A DNA stretch of 64,000 nucleotides from Bog-257 sp963805985. Lineage in GTDB: Bacteria; Acidobacteriota; Terriglobia; Terriglobales; Acidobacteriaceae. Both the position numbers and the translations under genes were made by a program. The notes below the pieces were generated by a model. That model saw only the letters and a program-made list of their open reading frames with translations, made no database searches and was not told where the DNA came from. Positions 51,796 through 59,295 of the stretch are shown here, piece after piece. How positions within the stretch are numbered: the first letter of the stretch is position 1; every line of letters starts with the position of its first letter. The DNA is taken from contig CAWDWG010000001.1 of NCBI GenBank assembly GCA_963805985.1, forward strand, positions 310,001 through 374,000, read 5' to 3'.

Positions 51796-53001
51796 ATGTC
51801 CACCAAGACCAGCGCTATCGTTGCCCTGCTGCTGCTGACCGCGCTGAACTTCCTCAACTACATCGACCGCAATGTGCTGTTCGCTGTGCAGCCGCTGATC
51901 CAGAAAGAATTTCATCTGGACGACGCGCAGATCGGCTTCCTGACCTCGGCGTTCTTTGTCTGCTACATGGTGGCCGCGCCGCTGATCGCGCCGCTCGCCG
52001 ATCGCTACTCGCGGACCTGGATCATGGGCGCGGGCGCCTTCGTATGGAGCGTAGCAACGCTGCTGAGCGCGGTAACCCACAACTATGACGAACTGCTGCT
52101 GAGGCATGTGATTGTCGGAATCGGCGAGGCGACCTTCGTTGCCATCTCGCCCGCGTTTTTGGCCGATCACTTCCCGGAAGAGATTCGCGGCCGGGTGATG
52201 GGAGTGTTCTATCTGGCCACGCCAGTGGGCAGCGCTTTGGGATATCTCATCGGCGGATACCTGGGGCATCGTTACGGATGGCGCGCTCCGTTCATGGTCT
52301 CGGCGCTACCGGGACTGGTGCTGGCCTTTGGAGTGCTTGCGCTGCGCGAACCGGCGCGCGGCGCCAGTGATCGCATCGCCGACAGCGTCGAGCGCGGCTC
52401 GGTTCGCGGCCTCATCCACAACAAGGCGTTTTGGACCGTAACACTCGGCTCGGCGATGATGACCTTCGCTATCGGCGGGCTGCAGGTGTGGATGCCGACG
52501 TTCCTGGTGCGTATGCGGCACCTGCAACTGGACCGCGCCAACGTGATTCTTGGCGGCATGACCGTCGTCTCCGGAACCGTGGCGACCCTGCTTGGCGGAT
52601 GGCTGGGCGACCGGTTGTTGCGGCGAACGCCGGCGGCGTATCAACTGGTCTCCGCCGTCGGCATGGCGCTGGCTGTACCGGCGGTGGTGGTCGCCATCTA
52701 CTATCGCGGAGCGGCTATGTATCCCGCGATCTTCCTGGGCGAGTTTTTCCTGCTGCTGAACACCGCGCCGCTCAACGCCGCGCTGGTGAATTCGGTAAGC
52801 GCGCGAATTCGCGCCACTGCGCTGGCGATCAACATCTTCACCATTCACCTGCTCGGCGACGCCTTTTCGCCTTACCTGATCGGCACCATCTCCGACCACA
52901 CGAATCTGGAGATTGGAATGACGGCGATGGTGGTTGCGGTGGCTTTGTCGGCGGCAATTCTGTTCTACGGAATGCGCTTCGCGCCGAAAATCAGCACTTA
53001 G
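51796..53001 (+). CDS. MFS transporter (spinster-like)
   Basis: 401 residues, twelve predicted membrane helices. TALNFLNYIDRNVLFAVQPLIQKEFHLDDAQIGFLTSAF is typical of the spinster/sphingolipid-transporter-like branch, with the MFS loop motif APLADRYSRTWI and RYVGWRAPF-like RYGWRAPF. Substrate unknown. The ATG at 51796 is preferred over a GTG one codon upstream. The TAG stop lies inside a repeat array. Confidence 0.9.
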   Translation: MSTKTSAIVALLLLTALNFLNYIDRNVLFAVQPLIQKEFHLDDAQIGFLTSAFFVCYMVAAPLIAPLADRYSRTWIMGAGAFVWSVATLLSAVTHNYDELLLRHVIVGIGEATFVAISPAFLADHFPEEIRGRVMGVFYLATPVGSALGYLIGGYLGHRYGWRAPFMVSALPGLVLAFGVLALREPARGASDRIADSVERGSVRGLIHNKAFWTVTLGSAMMTFAIGGLQVWMPTFLVRMRHLQLDRANVILGGMTVVSGTVATLLGGWLGDRLLRRTPAAYQLVSAVGMALAVPAVVVAIYYRGAAMYPAIFLGEFFLLLNTAPLNAALVNSVSARIRATALAINIFTIHLLGDAFSPYLIGTISDHTNLEIGMTAMVVAVALSAAILFYGMRFAPKIST

Positions 53002-53082
53002 CAGTTAGCACTTGGCAGTTAGCTGATTCCCGTTTGCGACAGAAGCACCGCCAAACGCTAAGTGCCAACTGCTAAGTGCCGC
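52992..53082. repeat. AGCACTTAGC array forming an inverted repeat
   Basis: AGCACTTAGCAGTTAGCACT with GGCAGTTAGC (52992-53023) and the complementary CGCTAAGTGCCAACTGC with TAAGTGCC (53056-53082) could form a long hairpin. The TAG stop of the MFS gene (52999-53001) is part of the left arm. A related pair is at 59206-59286. Confidence 0.75.
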
Positions 53083-53083
53083 T

Positions 53084-53611
53084 TTATTTCGTCGGCTCCA
53101 TTCGAAGCGCGTTGTTGAAGCGATTGAAATAATTGAACAGCCCGATCGCGGCCAGCAATTCGATGATCTCGCCTTCGTCAAAGTGCTTACGCAGCTCGAC
53201 CCAGAATTCGTCGTCCACGTCGTTGGGATGCAGGGTCGTGCGTTCGGCAAGCTCCAGCGCAGCTTTCTCGCGATCGGTAAAGTCGGATCGCTCGCGGAAT
53301 TTCGCCAGCTCCGCGATCTGCTCTTCGCTCCAGCCATGCCGCCTTGCCAAGGCGGTGTGTGAGGCGAGTCAATATTCACAGCTGTTGAGCTGCGAGGTGC
53401 GAACGATCGCCAGCTCCTTGAGTTTGGCGGGAACCGTACCAGTATTCATGACCGCGCGGAAGTGCGCGATCATGGTGCGAAAGATCTCCGGCCGATGCGC
53501 CACCGTGCGAAACATGTTGGGCACGTTGCCGCGTTCTTGCTGATAGGTTTCGTAGATCTTCGCGGTTTCGCCGTCGACCTGATGCTTCTCGAGTCGTGAT
53601 ATGCGAGGCAT
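53084..53611 (-). CDS. candidate selenoprotein: AhpD-like / carboxymuconolactone decarboxylase family with in-frame TGA (CxxU)
   Basis: One open frame of 175 residues, from the ATG at 53611, is interrupted only by a TGA at 53369-53371. Upstream reads PRISRLEKHQVDGETAKIY...ELAIVRTSQLNSCEY; downstream reads LASHTALARRHGWSEEQIAEL. Joined, this is the AhpD/CMD catalytic motif CxxC-xxx-H with the second Cys codon replaced by TGA (C-E-Y-U-L-A-S-H). In AhpD that Cys is the reactive thiol, and CxxU AhpD-like selenoproteins are known. A perfect hairpin 13 nt after the TGA fits a bacterial SECIS. The protein would be a thiol- or selenol-dependent peroxidase-type enzyme. The alternative is a TGC-to-TGA mutation or sequence error. 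Confidence 0.8.
53339..53371 (-). promoter_or_regulatory. candidate bacterial SECIS element after the in-frame TGA
   Basis: On the minus strand: TGA (53371-53369), 13 nt, stem CCGCCTT (53355-53349), loop GGC (53348-53346), stem AAGGCGG (53345-53339). The 7-bp stem is perfect. The loop starts with G, 20 nt after the TGA, inside the accepted 16-37 nt window. The stem needs TTG and AGG codons, which are uncommon for Leu and Arg in this GC-rich window. Confidence 0.7.
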
Positions 53612-53638
53612 AACTACATTGTAATCCGGCGCATCCAG

Positions 53639-53673
53639 CAATAAGCAGTTAGCAATGAGCAATCAGCGCTCAG
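53639..53673. repeat. heptamer array (AGCAATN units)
   Basis: AAGCAGT TAGCAAT GAGCAAT CAGCGCT CAG. It lies between the AhpD-like gene and the frameshifted gene upstream. Confidence 0.6.
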
Positions 53674-53727
53674 GTTCCTGCCACCGATTGTCAGCTGGAG
53701 AAGGCGCGGTGCGAGGGTCAGGACCAC

Positions 53728-54160
53728 TCATCTTGGCGACTGCGACCAACTTTTCCGAAGCTCCTGCTCTGTACCGACAAAAAACACTTCGGAGTTCTTG
53801 TCCGGAATAAGGTACCCGGCCCAGATCTCGCCTCCAGCGCCCCAATGGGTTTGTCGCAGTCTTCGTATCACGGTATCGCGGCTGACATTACTCATAGAAG
53901 TTAGCATTCCAACCTGGCTTGAGGGGGAGTGACGTGCACCCAGCTCCTGACGAAGATATGTCGATGACCAGGTAGAAGCTCTCGTGTCCTAACGGGCATG
54001 AAGGGTCGCCATACCTCACCACGGCCCATCCATGGTAGTTGTTCGCAATTTTGTAGAGCAGAGGGCGCTTTGGTTCAAATTCTGTCAACCAAAACAGACA
54101 GAGCAAAACAGAGAGGACGAGCAGACCGATCACGGCGCTATATGCGATTTTTTTCAACAT
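53728..54160 (-). pseudogene. small membrane-anchored protein gene, frameshifted, unknown function
   Basis: From the ATG at 54160: one N-terminal membrane helix (KIAYSAVIGLLVLSVLLCLFWL) and a soluble part (YKIANNYHGWAVVRYGDPSCP, FYLVIDISSSGAGCTS) that stops at 53888. After a +1 shift near 53890 a sensible continuation runs to a TGA at 53728 (HWGAGGEIWAGYLIPDKNSEVFF, GTEQELRKSW). The full span is 433 nt, one more than a multiple of three. Total about 143 residues, similar in pattern to small acidobacterial envelope proteins of unknown function. Confidence 0.55.
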
Positions 54161-54365
54161 ACAACTCGTAAGAATCGTGCACTGATATTGAGCTTCGCGG
54201 ATTGCCAACAGCCAAGCAGAGTTCAATGGCTTCGCGTATCCGCTCCATCAAAACCGCTGTTGTTTTCCCTTGCGTATGACAGCCACGCAACGCCGGAACG
54301 GTGGCGACATGAAAACCGTCCTCGTCACGTTCGATCACGACAGTGAACTTCTGCGTGCTCTTCAC
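54138..54365 (-). CDS. HicB-like antitoxin-type protein without a partner
   Basis: 75 residues from a GTG at 54365 with GGAG 8 nt upstream. KFTVVIERDEDGFHVATVPALRGCHTQGKTTAVLMERIREAIELCL is the HicB/UPF0150 partial RNase H-like fold. No DNA-binding domain is present and no hicA gene is seen on either side. The 3' end overlaps the start of the next gene by 23 nt. Confidence 0.75.
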   Translation of the reverse strand: MKSTQKFTVVIERDEDGFHVATVPALRGCHTQGKTTAVLMERIREAIELCLAVGNPRSSISVHDSYELYVEKNRI

Positions 54366-54430
54366 AGACGGAACTCCAGCGACGATTTCATCAATATCGA
54401 GGCAGCGCTTGAGCGGATGTGAATCACCCA

Positions 54431-54457
54431 GGCTGATTGCTGACTGCTGATTGCTAG
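54431..54457. repeat. heptamer array (GCTGATT / GCTGACT units)
   Basis: GGCTGAT TGCTGAC TGCTGAT TGCT, upstream of the HicB-like gene. Same unit as the arrays around the four-helix-bundle gene. Confidence 0.65.
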
Positions 54458-54466
54458 AAACAACAA

Positions 54467-54494
54467 CGCCCCTCCGCAAACATGCGGAAGGGCG
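54467..54494 (-). terminator. intrinsic terminator of the STAS / anti-sigma operon
   Basis: On the minus strand CGCCCTTCCGCA, loop TGTT, then TGCGGAGGGGCG: a 12-bp stem with one mismatch, followed by TTGTTGTTTC. It lies 35 bp after the STAS gene stop. Confidence 0.75.
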
Positions 54495-54528
54495 CTGGTC
54501 AACTCTGCTACTGCGATCGCGCCAGACC

Positions 54529-54876
54529 TTACTTGCTGAACGCGCTGATGGCCGTTGCCTCGTCGTCTTTCACATCGAAGACGGTATACAGCTTGGTGAT
54601 CTGCAGCAGGTCATGAACCTTCTTGGTCAGGTGCAGCAGCTTCAGCTCGCCGCCCTGATTGCGCACCGAAGTGAACGCGCTGACCAACTCGCCGATGCCC
54701 GAGCTGTCGATGTAGCTGACGTCGCCCAGGTTCAGCAGGATCTTCTTCTGCCCTTTGCCCAGCAGGTCTTTGATGGTGTCACGCAAAATCACACTGCCTT
54801 CGCCCAGAGTGATGCGCCCACTCAAGTCGACGATGGTGACGCCATCTACCTGCCGCGTGCTCGCTTTCATGCTCAC
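54529..54876 (-). CDS. anti-sigma factor antagonist (STAS domain)
   Basis: 115 residues. The STAS fold has the phosphorylatable serine in DVSYIDSSGIGELVSAF and VTIVDLSGRITLGEGS at the N-terminus. It binds and titrates the partner kinase/anti-sigma protein. The GTG at 54876 has AGGAGG 8 nt upstream; an ATG two codons later is 14 nt away and less likely. It lies 24 bp after the anti-sigma gene, in one operon. Confidence 0.92.
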   Translation of the reverse strand: MSMKASTRQVDGVTIVDLSGRITLGEGSVILRDTIKDLLGKGQKKILLNLGDVSYIDSSGIGELVSAFTSVRNQGGELKLLHLTKKVHDLLQITKLYTVFDVKDDEATAISAFSK

Positions 54877-54900
54877 GTTGGAAGCCTCCTGGCAGCCCAG

Positions 54901-55323
54901 CTAACCGCTCTTGAGCCGCTTGATCAAAGTGATTTCAGTGCCGGGTCCCAGTTTGCGGAACCGAACCTCATCCATAAATGCCCGCATTAAGAATATGCCA
55001 CGTCCCGAGGTCTTCAAAAGATTCTCCGGCGCCAGCGGATCGGGAACCTCGTCGGGTATAAAGCCATGGCCTTCGTCGCTGATCGTGATGACCAGTTCCT
55101 GATCGTTCTGTTCGAAGCTCAGATTCGCGCGCTTGTTGGTATCGTACGCATTGCCGTGCAGGATGGCATTGATCATGCCCTCGCGCACTGCCATGGAAAT
55201 TCCGCTGCGCGTGTCCTCGTCGAAACCCGCCCGCGACGCGACCTGGTCGGCCATCTCCTCGGCCTTGTTCACGCTCTCCAGCGTGGACTCCATACGATAT
55301 GAAACGCGTTGTGGCGCGGCCAT
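54901..55323 (-). CDS. RsbW-type anti-sigma factor / serine kinase (GHKL ATPase)
   Basis: About 140 residues. Core HATPase motifs are N-box MAVREGMINAILHGNAYD, G1 ISDEGHGFIP and G2 TSGRGIFLMRAFMDEV, the RsbW/SpoIIAB pattern. It would bind a sigma factor or phosphorylate its antagonist, the STAS protein encoded next. No sigma factor or PP2C phosphatase gene is nearby, so the target is unknown. Confidence 0.92.
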   Translation of the reverse strand: MAAPQRVSYRMESTLESVNKAEEMADQVASRAGFDEDTRSGISMAVREGMINAILHGNAYDTNKRANLSFEQNDQELVITISDEGHGFIPDEVPDPLAPENLLKTSGRGIFLMRAFMDEVRFRKLGPGTEITLIKRLKSG

Positions 55324-55661
55324 CAATTCGCTCGTTGTGCTGAGATCGTGTTCGCTCTTATGAACAAACGAACCGAATCTTCAGGAATGCAGCAGTTTGC
55401 CTGTTCGTGGTGCGGCTTGTCAATGACGGCCGGGACCAGTTGCGAAATTGTCCCGCTCGCCGCAAAGCGGATGCGACGGCCGACATCCGGCTGCAACCCT
55501 CGCGAGGCGTGCCGCAGAGGGTACCGAGGCCAGGCTGTCTTGCTCATTTCCGAGCCTGCGGCGCGAGCGAGATTCAGCGGTGCTGTCGGTGTCCCATTCG
55601 CAGCGAAGTGCGGGAAACCGCCGCTGGGTTCACTTGCCTCGAAGCGCTGCTCCCCCTGCGA
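55324..55661. other. gene-poor stretch upstream of the tetR promoter
   Basis: No supported gene. A plus-strand frame from 55387 reads MQQFACSWCGLSMTAGTSCE with several further Cys pairs and could be a small Cys-rich protein, but composition is shadow-like and there is no ribosome binding site. The stretch separates divergent transcription units. Confidence 0.4.
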
Positions 55662-55706
55662 TTGCGTCCTTCGCTCGCTCCCTGTTAAAATTCTAACGAA
55701 CGTTCG
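55662..55706 (+). promoter_or_regulatory. candidate promoter and TetR operator
   Basis: TTGCGT at 55662-55667 and TAAAAT at 55686-55691 are spaced 18 bp apart, a plausible -35/-10 pair. The perfect palindrome CGAACGTTCG at 55697-55706 would overlap the transcription start, 21 bp before the tetR ATG. The position and sequence suit autorepression by the TetR protein. Confidence 0.55.
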
Positions 55707-55726
55707 AAACAGCCCGAACAATCTGA

Positions 55727-56479
55727 ATGCCTGCAATCGCCACAACCCGTCCTCCCGAAAGCCTGTCCGCTCCTGATAACCGTTTCGATCGCCGCCTGGC
55801 TGAGATTCTGGATTACGCCACCGAGGTTTTTGCCGACAAAGGTTACGAGGGCGCCTCCATGCGTGATCTTTCACGCCTCAGCGGCATCTCGCTCGCCGGT
55901 CTTTATTATTACTTCGAGTCCAAAGAGAAGCTGCTCTACTTCATCCAGCAGCACACCTTCACAACCATCATCGACCGCCTGCGTGAACGCCTGGCCGCCA
56001 GCGCCGATCCGGAGACCCGCATCCGCATCTTCGTCCACAATCACGTCGATTATTCCGTGACCCGACAGAAAGCGATGAAGGTTCTGTCCCACGAGGACGA
56101 TGTGCTGAAGAACGGCTATGGGAGCGAACTTGCAGCCATCAAGCGCGAGTATTACCGCATCTGCGTCGGCTTGGTTGACGATTTGGCCAGCGCGGAGGGG
56201 TTGAAGTCAGTGGGTCCCGACTCCAGCGCCGCCAGCGGCATCACCACCCGTACAGCGGTAATGGGCCTCTTCGGCATGATGAACTGGATTTACACCTGGT
56301 ACAGACCGCGCGTCGATCCCGATGCGGAGATCCTGGCGCGCGAGATGAGCGACATCTTCCTGCGCGGCATCCGCGGCGGTACCGCTGCTGAAAAGTCGAT
56401 TCGCGTCACCGGCGCAAACAGCCGCGCCGCGAAAAAGGCGCCATCGGCAAAACGAAAGCCGGCAAGAAAACGGCCCTAG
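55727..56479 (+). CDS. TetR-family transcriptional regulator
   Basis: 250 residues. N-terminal TetR DNA-binding domain: RRLAEILDYATEVFADKGYEGASMRDLSRLSGISLAGLYYYFESKEKLL. The ligand domain (LGLFGMMNWIYTWYRP-type motif, here VMGLFGMMNWIYTWYRP) resembles KstR2/FadR-like regulators that sense acyl-CoA. The tail is Lys/Ala/Arg-rich. It heads the block of crotonase and molybdenum hydroxylase genes and probably controls it in response to a CoA thioester; ligand identity is inference. Confidence 0.9.
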   Translation: MPAIATTRPPESLSAPDNRFDRRLAEILDYATEVFADKGYEGASMRDLSRLSGISLAGLYYYFESKEKLLYFIQQHTFTTIIDRLRERLAASADPETRIRIFVHNHVDYSVTRQKAMKVLSHEDDVLKNGYGSELAAIKREYYRICVGLVDDLASAEGLKSVGPDSSAASGITTRTAVMGLFGMMNWIYTWYRPRVDPDAEILAREMSDIFLRGIRGGTAAEKSIRVTGANSRAAKKAPSAKRKPARKRP

Positions 56480-56486
56480 CCGAGTA

Positions 56487-56556
56487 ATTAGCCCAGCGCG
56501 GAAGCGCTGGGTCACGACGCCTTATTAAGAATTGAGCCCCTTAAGGGGCGGCACAA
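56487..56556. repeat. family B two-hairpin repeat before the first crotonase gene
   Basis: TTAGCCCAGCGCGGAAGCGC then TGGG, a 22-nt spacer, then GAGCCCCTTAAGGGGCGGCA and CAA. It starts 7 bp after the tetR stop and ends 13 bp before the ATG at 56570. Confidence 0.8.
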
Positions 56557-56569
56557 GGACGCACCAACC

Positions 56570-57384
56570 ATGCCCAGCACCACCGCGCCGGTCGAGACCA
56601 AACAGCTGATCCATTACCGCGTGGATTCGGGCGTCGCCATCATCGAGCTCAACGATCCTCCGGCCAATACCTACAGCTACGAGATGAACCGCCAGCTCGA
56701 CGACGCCATCCTTCAGGCTCGCATGGACGAAGATGTCCACGTCATCATGCTGACCGGCGCGGGCGAAAAATTCTTCTGCGCCGGCGCAAACATCCAAATG
56801 TTGACCGAGGTCGATCCAACCTACAAGTACTATTTCTGCCTGCACGCCAACGAGATGCTTCTGCGATTGGAGAACACTCCGAAGCTGGTGATCGCTGCGC
56901 TGAACGGCCATTGCGTCGGCGGAGGTTTGGAAGTCGCCATGGCTGCCGACCTGCGCATCGCCCGCAAAGATGCTGGCAAGGTCGGCCTTCCGGAGGTCAA
57001 CCTCGGAGTGCTCCCTGGAACCGGGGGAACCCAGCGCCTGTCGCGGCTTTTAGGCAAATCGAAGAGCGATCGAGTTGATGGTCACCGGCAAGACGTTCTC
57101 TTTCGACGAAGCGAAAGCGATGGGGCTCGTAAACGAAGTCTTGCCCAACGAAAACTTTATGGACCGCGCGATGGAATATGCTCGCCAGTTCTGCCCGCCT
57201 AACAAAGCCGCGAAAGCTGTGGGACGAATCAAGCGCGCGGTACAAACCGGCTGGGAGATCCCGCTGGAAGCGGGACTTGGCTCTGGAGCGAGAACATCAG
57301 CAACTGCTCTTCGAAAGCGAAGACGCAAAGGAAGGCCTAGCCGCTTATATCGAAAAGCGCCCGGCCAAGTTCAAAGCGAAGTGA
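56570..57384 (+). pseudogene. enoyl-CoA hydratase (crotonase), two +1 frameshifts
   Basis: Frame 1 (from 56570) covers the oxyanion-hole segments EKFFCAGANIQML and ALNGHCVGGGLEVAMAADL and the catalytic Glu region GLPEVNLGVLPGTGGTQRLSRL. At about 57062 the frame shifts +1 to continue as IELMVTGKTFSFDEAKAMGLVNEVL. At about 57278 it shifts +1 again to LEREHQQLLFESEDAKEGL with the C-terminus KRPAKFKAK. The span is 815 nt, two more than a multiple of three. Repaired length about 270 residues, normal for the family. It hydrates a trans-2-enoyl-CoA. All catalytic residues are retained. Confidence 0.85.
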
Positions 57385-57436
57385 TGCCTTGAAGGGGCGC
57401 AGCTTTAGCTGCGCCGGTTAGCTCGATTTTCTTGTT

Positions 57437-57475
57437 TGTCATCACGAGCGGGCTTCAGCCCGCGAGGGATCTGCT
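57437..57475. repeat. constant-end, variable-hairpin repeat, short form
   Basis: GTCATCACGAGCG, hairpin GCGGGCTTCAGCCCGC, then GAGGGATCTGCT. Same ends as the longer modules at 14197-14278 and 15761-15842. Confidence 0.7.
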
Positions 57476-57544
57476 GTCTTGTCCTTCGCAGGGGTGCTGT
57501 GAAACCGAAGACGCGCGGATAGCCAAGCCCGAAGGGCGACAGTA

Positions 57545-57613
57545 ATTAGCCCAGCGCGGAAGCGCTGGGTACAGTCGCGTTACTAAAATTTGAGCCCCTT
57601 CAGGGGCGGCACA
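57545..57613. repeat. family B two-hairpin repeat before the second crotonase gene
   Basis: TTAGCCCAGCGCGGAAGCGC then TGGG, a spacer, then GAGCCCCTTCAGGGGCGGCA and CAA. It ends 5 bp before the ATG at 57619, so it occupies the ribosome-binding region. Confidence 0.8.
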
Positions 57614-57618
57614 ACGGA

Positions 57619-58399
57619 ATGTCAATAATCACCAACCCGGCCTTCACTCGCATCGCCGTCGAGCTGCAACCTCCGGTCGCGCGCGTGACGCTCAACAATC
57701 CGCCGCTGAACGTCATCGACATTCCGATGATGGAGGAGCTCCGCGCCGCTCTCGAGCAGATCGAAACACAACCGGCAATCAGCCGCGATAGTCTTGGCCG
57801 GCTCCGATCACGCCTTCTCCAGCGGAGTGGACATCGCCGCCCACACTCCCGACAAAGTCCGTGAGATGCTAGCGCTCTTCCACAGCGTCATCCGCTCCAT
57901 TGTCGATAACAAGAAGCTGACGATTGCCAGTGTTCGCCGCCACTGCCTCGGCGGAGGCGCAGAGCTGACGCTCATGTGCGACATCGTTTACGCCTCGCGC
58001 GATTCCGTATGGGGCTTCCCCGAGATCAAACTGGCCTGCTATCCGCCGGTGGCCAGCGTCGCCTTGTCCTCCATTGTGGGACAGAAGCTGGCGGCGGAAT
58101 TGATTTTGACCGGCAAGACATTGTCCGGTGAGGAGGCTCTGGCCGCAGGTCTCGTCAACGGCCTGGCCGCTGATCCGGAGACGCTGGTTGCCGAATGCCT
58201 CCAGCGCATCTCACATCTGAGCCCGGCGGCAATTGCGGTCGCCAAGAAAGCACTTTACTCGTGGGACGCGATCCACTTTGATAAGGGTCTCGCCCGCGCC
58301 GAACAGATCTATCACGATGAGTTAATGAAGACCACCGACGCCCAGGAAGGCATCGCAGCATTTATGGAACGACGGCGGCCGAAGTGGGTCGGGAAATAA
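57619..58399 (+). pseudogene. crotonase-fold hydratase resembling cyclohexa-1,5-diene-1-carbonyl-CoA hydratase, one +1 frameshift
   Basis: Frame 1 (RVTLNNPPLNVIDIPMMEELRAAL) breaks at about 57787 and resumes +1 as VLAGSDHAFSSGVDIAAHTPDKVREMLALFHSVI. Then SVRRHCLGGGAELTLMCDIV and WGFPEIKLACYPPVASVALSS follow, and the C-terminus is HDELMKTTDAQEGIAAFMERRRP. The SSGVDIAAHTPDKV, PEIKLxxxPPVAS and ELMxTxDAxEG patterns resemble the dienoyl-CoA hydratase (Dch/BamR) of anaerobic benzoyl-CoA degradation. The 781-nt span needs one base removed. Assignment to Dch is moderate; it could be another crotonase. Confidence 0.75.
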
Positions 58400-58876
58400 A
58401 ATGGCGGCGGGAAACAGCTAGCTATCAACACCGATGCTGCGACGTTCACGCTGGCGATCCTGGGCACTGCTGGGGTGCACCGGGATGGCCGCGAATCGGC
58501 TGGTGGACAGTTTACTGCATGCCAGGGGGTTCGGAGAGCCACATCGTGCGAGTTGGCAGGAATATGGCAGGGTTATCGTGCCTGGAATCTCGGATCCTCT
58601 ATTGCCTCAAGGAAGCGTCCGTTGCAGCCCCGCGGTTTGCGATTTGTATTTGGGATCACATTTGTCGCTGCTGGCGTTGCAAATTGGCAATTTCACTACT
58701 GCACACACCTGCCGAGTGAAACTGTAAGGCAGTTATCGCTTTGGTCGGGGCTAACCATGGCACTAATTACCAGCGGGGATGAGCGTCTGGTGCAGCATTA
58801 GTGGCTTATGGCGAAAACTGCGAGACACATTGGCAGACCTAACAGCGCCGATGCTGTGTGACGAAAAAGGATAGTC
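58400..58876. other. unassigned stretch, possible gene remnant
   Basis: No gene is firmly supported. A plus-strand frame ending at 58801 contains LRFVFGITFVAAGVANWQFHYCTHLPSE and LWSGLTMALITSG, which looks like the end of a small membrane protein whose beginning is out of frame. No start or ribosome binding site was found for it. Confidence 0.4.
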
Positions 58877-59201
58877 ATGGATTACGAAATCACACCCGAA
58901 GACCTGAAGTCACTGTTGGAGATCAAACTCCGACATTGTGGTACTCGACTGTCGCGAGCCTTGGGAATTTGACACGGCAAAGATCGCCGGCAGCCGTCAC
59001 ATTCCCATGAACGAAATTCCGGCGCGATTCCAGCAGGAGTTGGAAGCCGATAAACACATTGTGGTGGTTTGCCATCATGGCGTGCGCTCCATGAACGTCA
59101 CCATGTGGCTCCGCCGTCAAGGTATGGAGAAAGTGCAGTCGTTAAGCGGCGGCATCGACCTTTGGGCAAGAACGATCGATCCAACGGTGCCGCTGTACTA
59201 A
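58877..59201 (+). pseudogene. rhodanese-domain protein, one +1 frameshift
   Basis: MDYEITPEDLKSLLE is in the first frame from the ATG at 58877. After a +1 shift near 58922 it continues SNSDIVVLDCREPWEFDTAKIAGSRHIPMNEI, with the catalytic Cys in VVVCHHGVRSMNVTMWL and GMEKVQSLSGGIDLWA. The repaired product is about 107 residues, a single-domain sulfurtransferase. 325 nt is one more than a multiple of three. It lies between the crotonase genes and the molybdenum hydroxylase genes; a sulfur-handling role for the molybdenum cofactor is possible but only inference. Confidence 0.85.
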
Positions 59202-59205
59202 ACCC

Positions 59206-59286
59206 AGTAGTTAGCCATTGGCACTTAGCACTTAGTTGAACAAAACTGGTTTTGGCTAAGTGCTACGTGCTAAATGCCAAGTGCAG
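59206..59286. repeat. AGCACTTAGC-type array forming an inverted repeat
   Basis: TTAGCCATTGGCACTTAGC with ACTTAG on the left and CTAAGTGCTACGTGCTAAAT with GCCAAG on the right flank a 20-nt centre. It starts 5 bp after the rhodanese stop and ends 10 bp before the start of the next gene. Confidence 0.7.
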
Positions 59287-59295
59287 GTTGGTATT

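Noticed and set aside
53084..53662. Two separate small genes split at 53369
   Set aside because: The second half has no ribosome binding site and both halves are pieces of one AhpD-like domain in the same frame, so one TGA-containing gene is the better reading.
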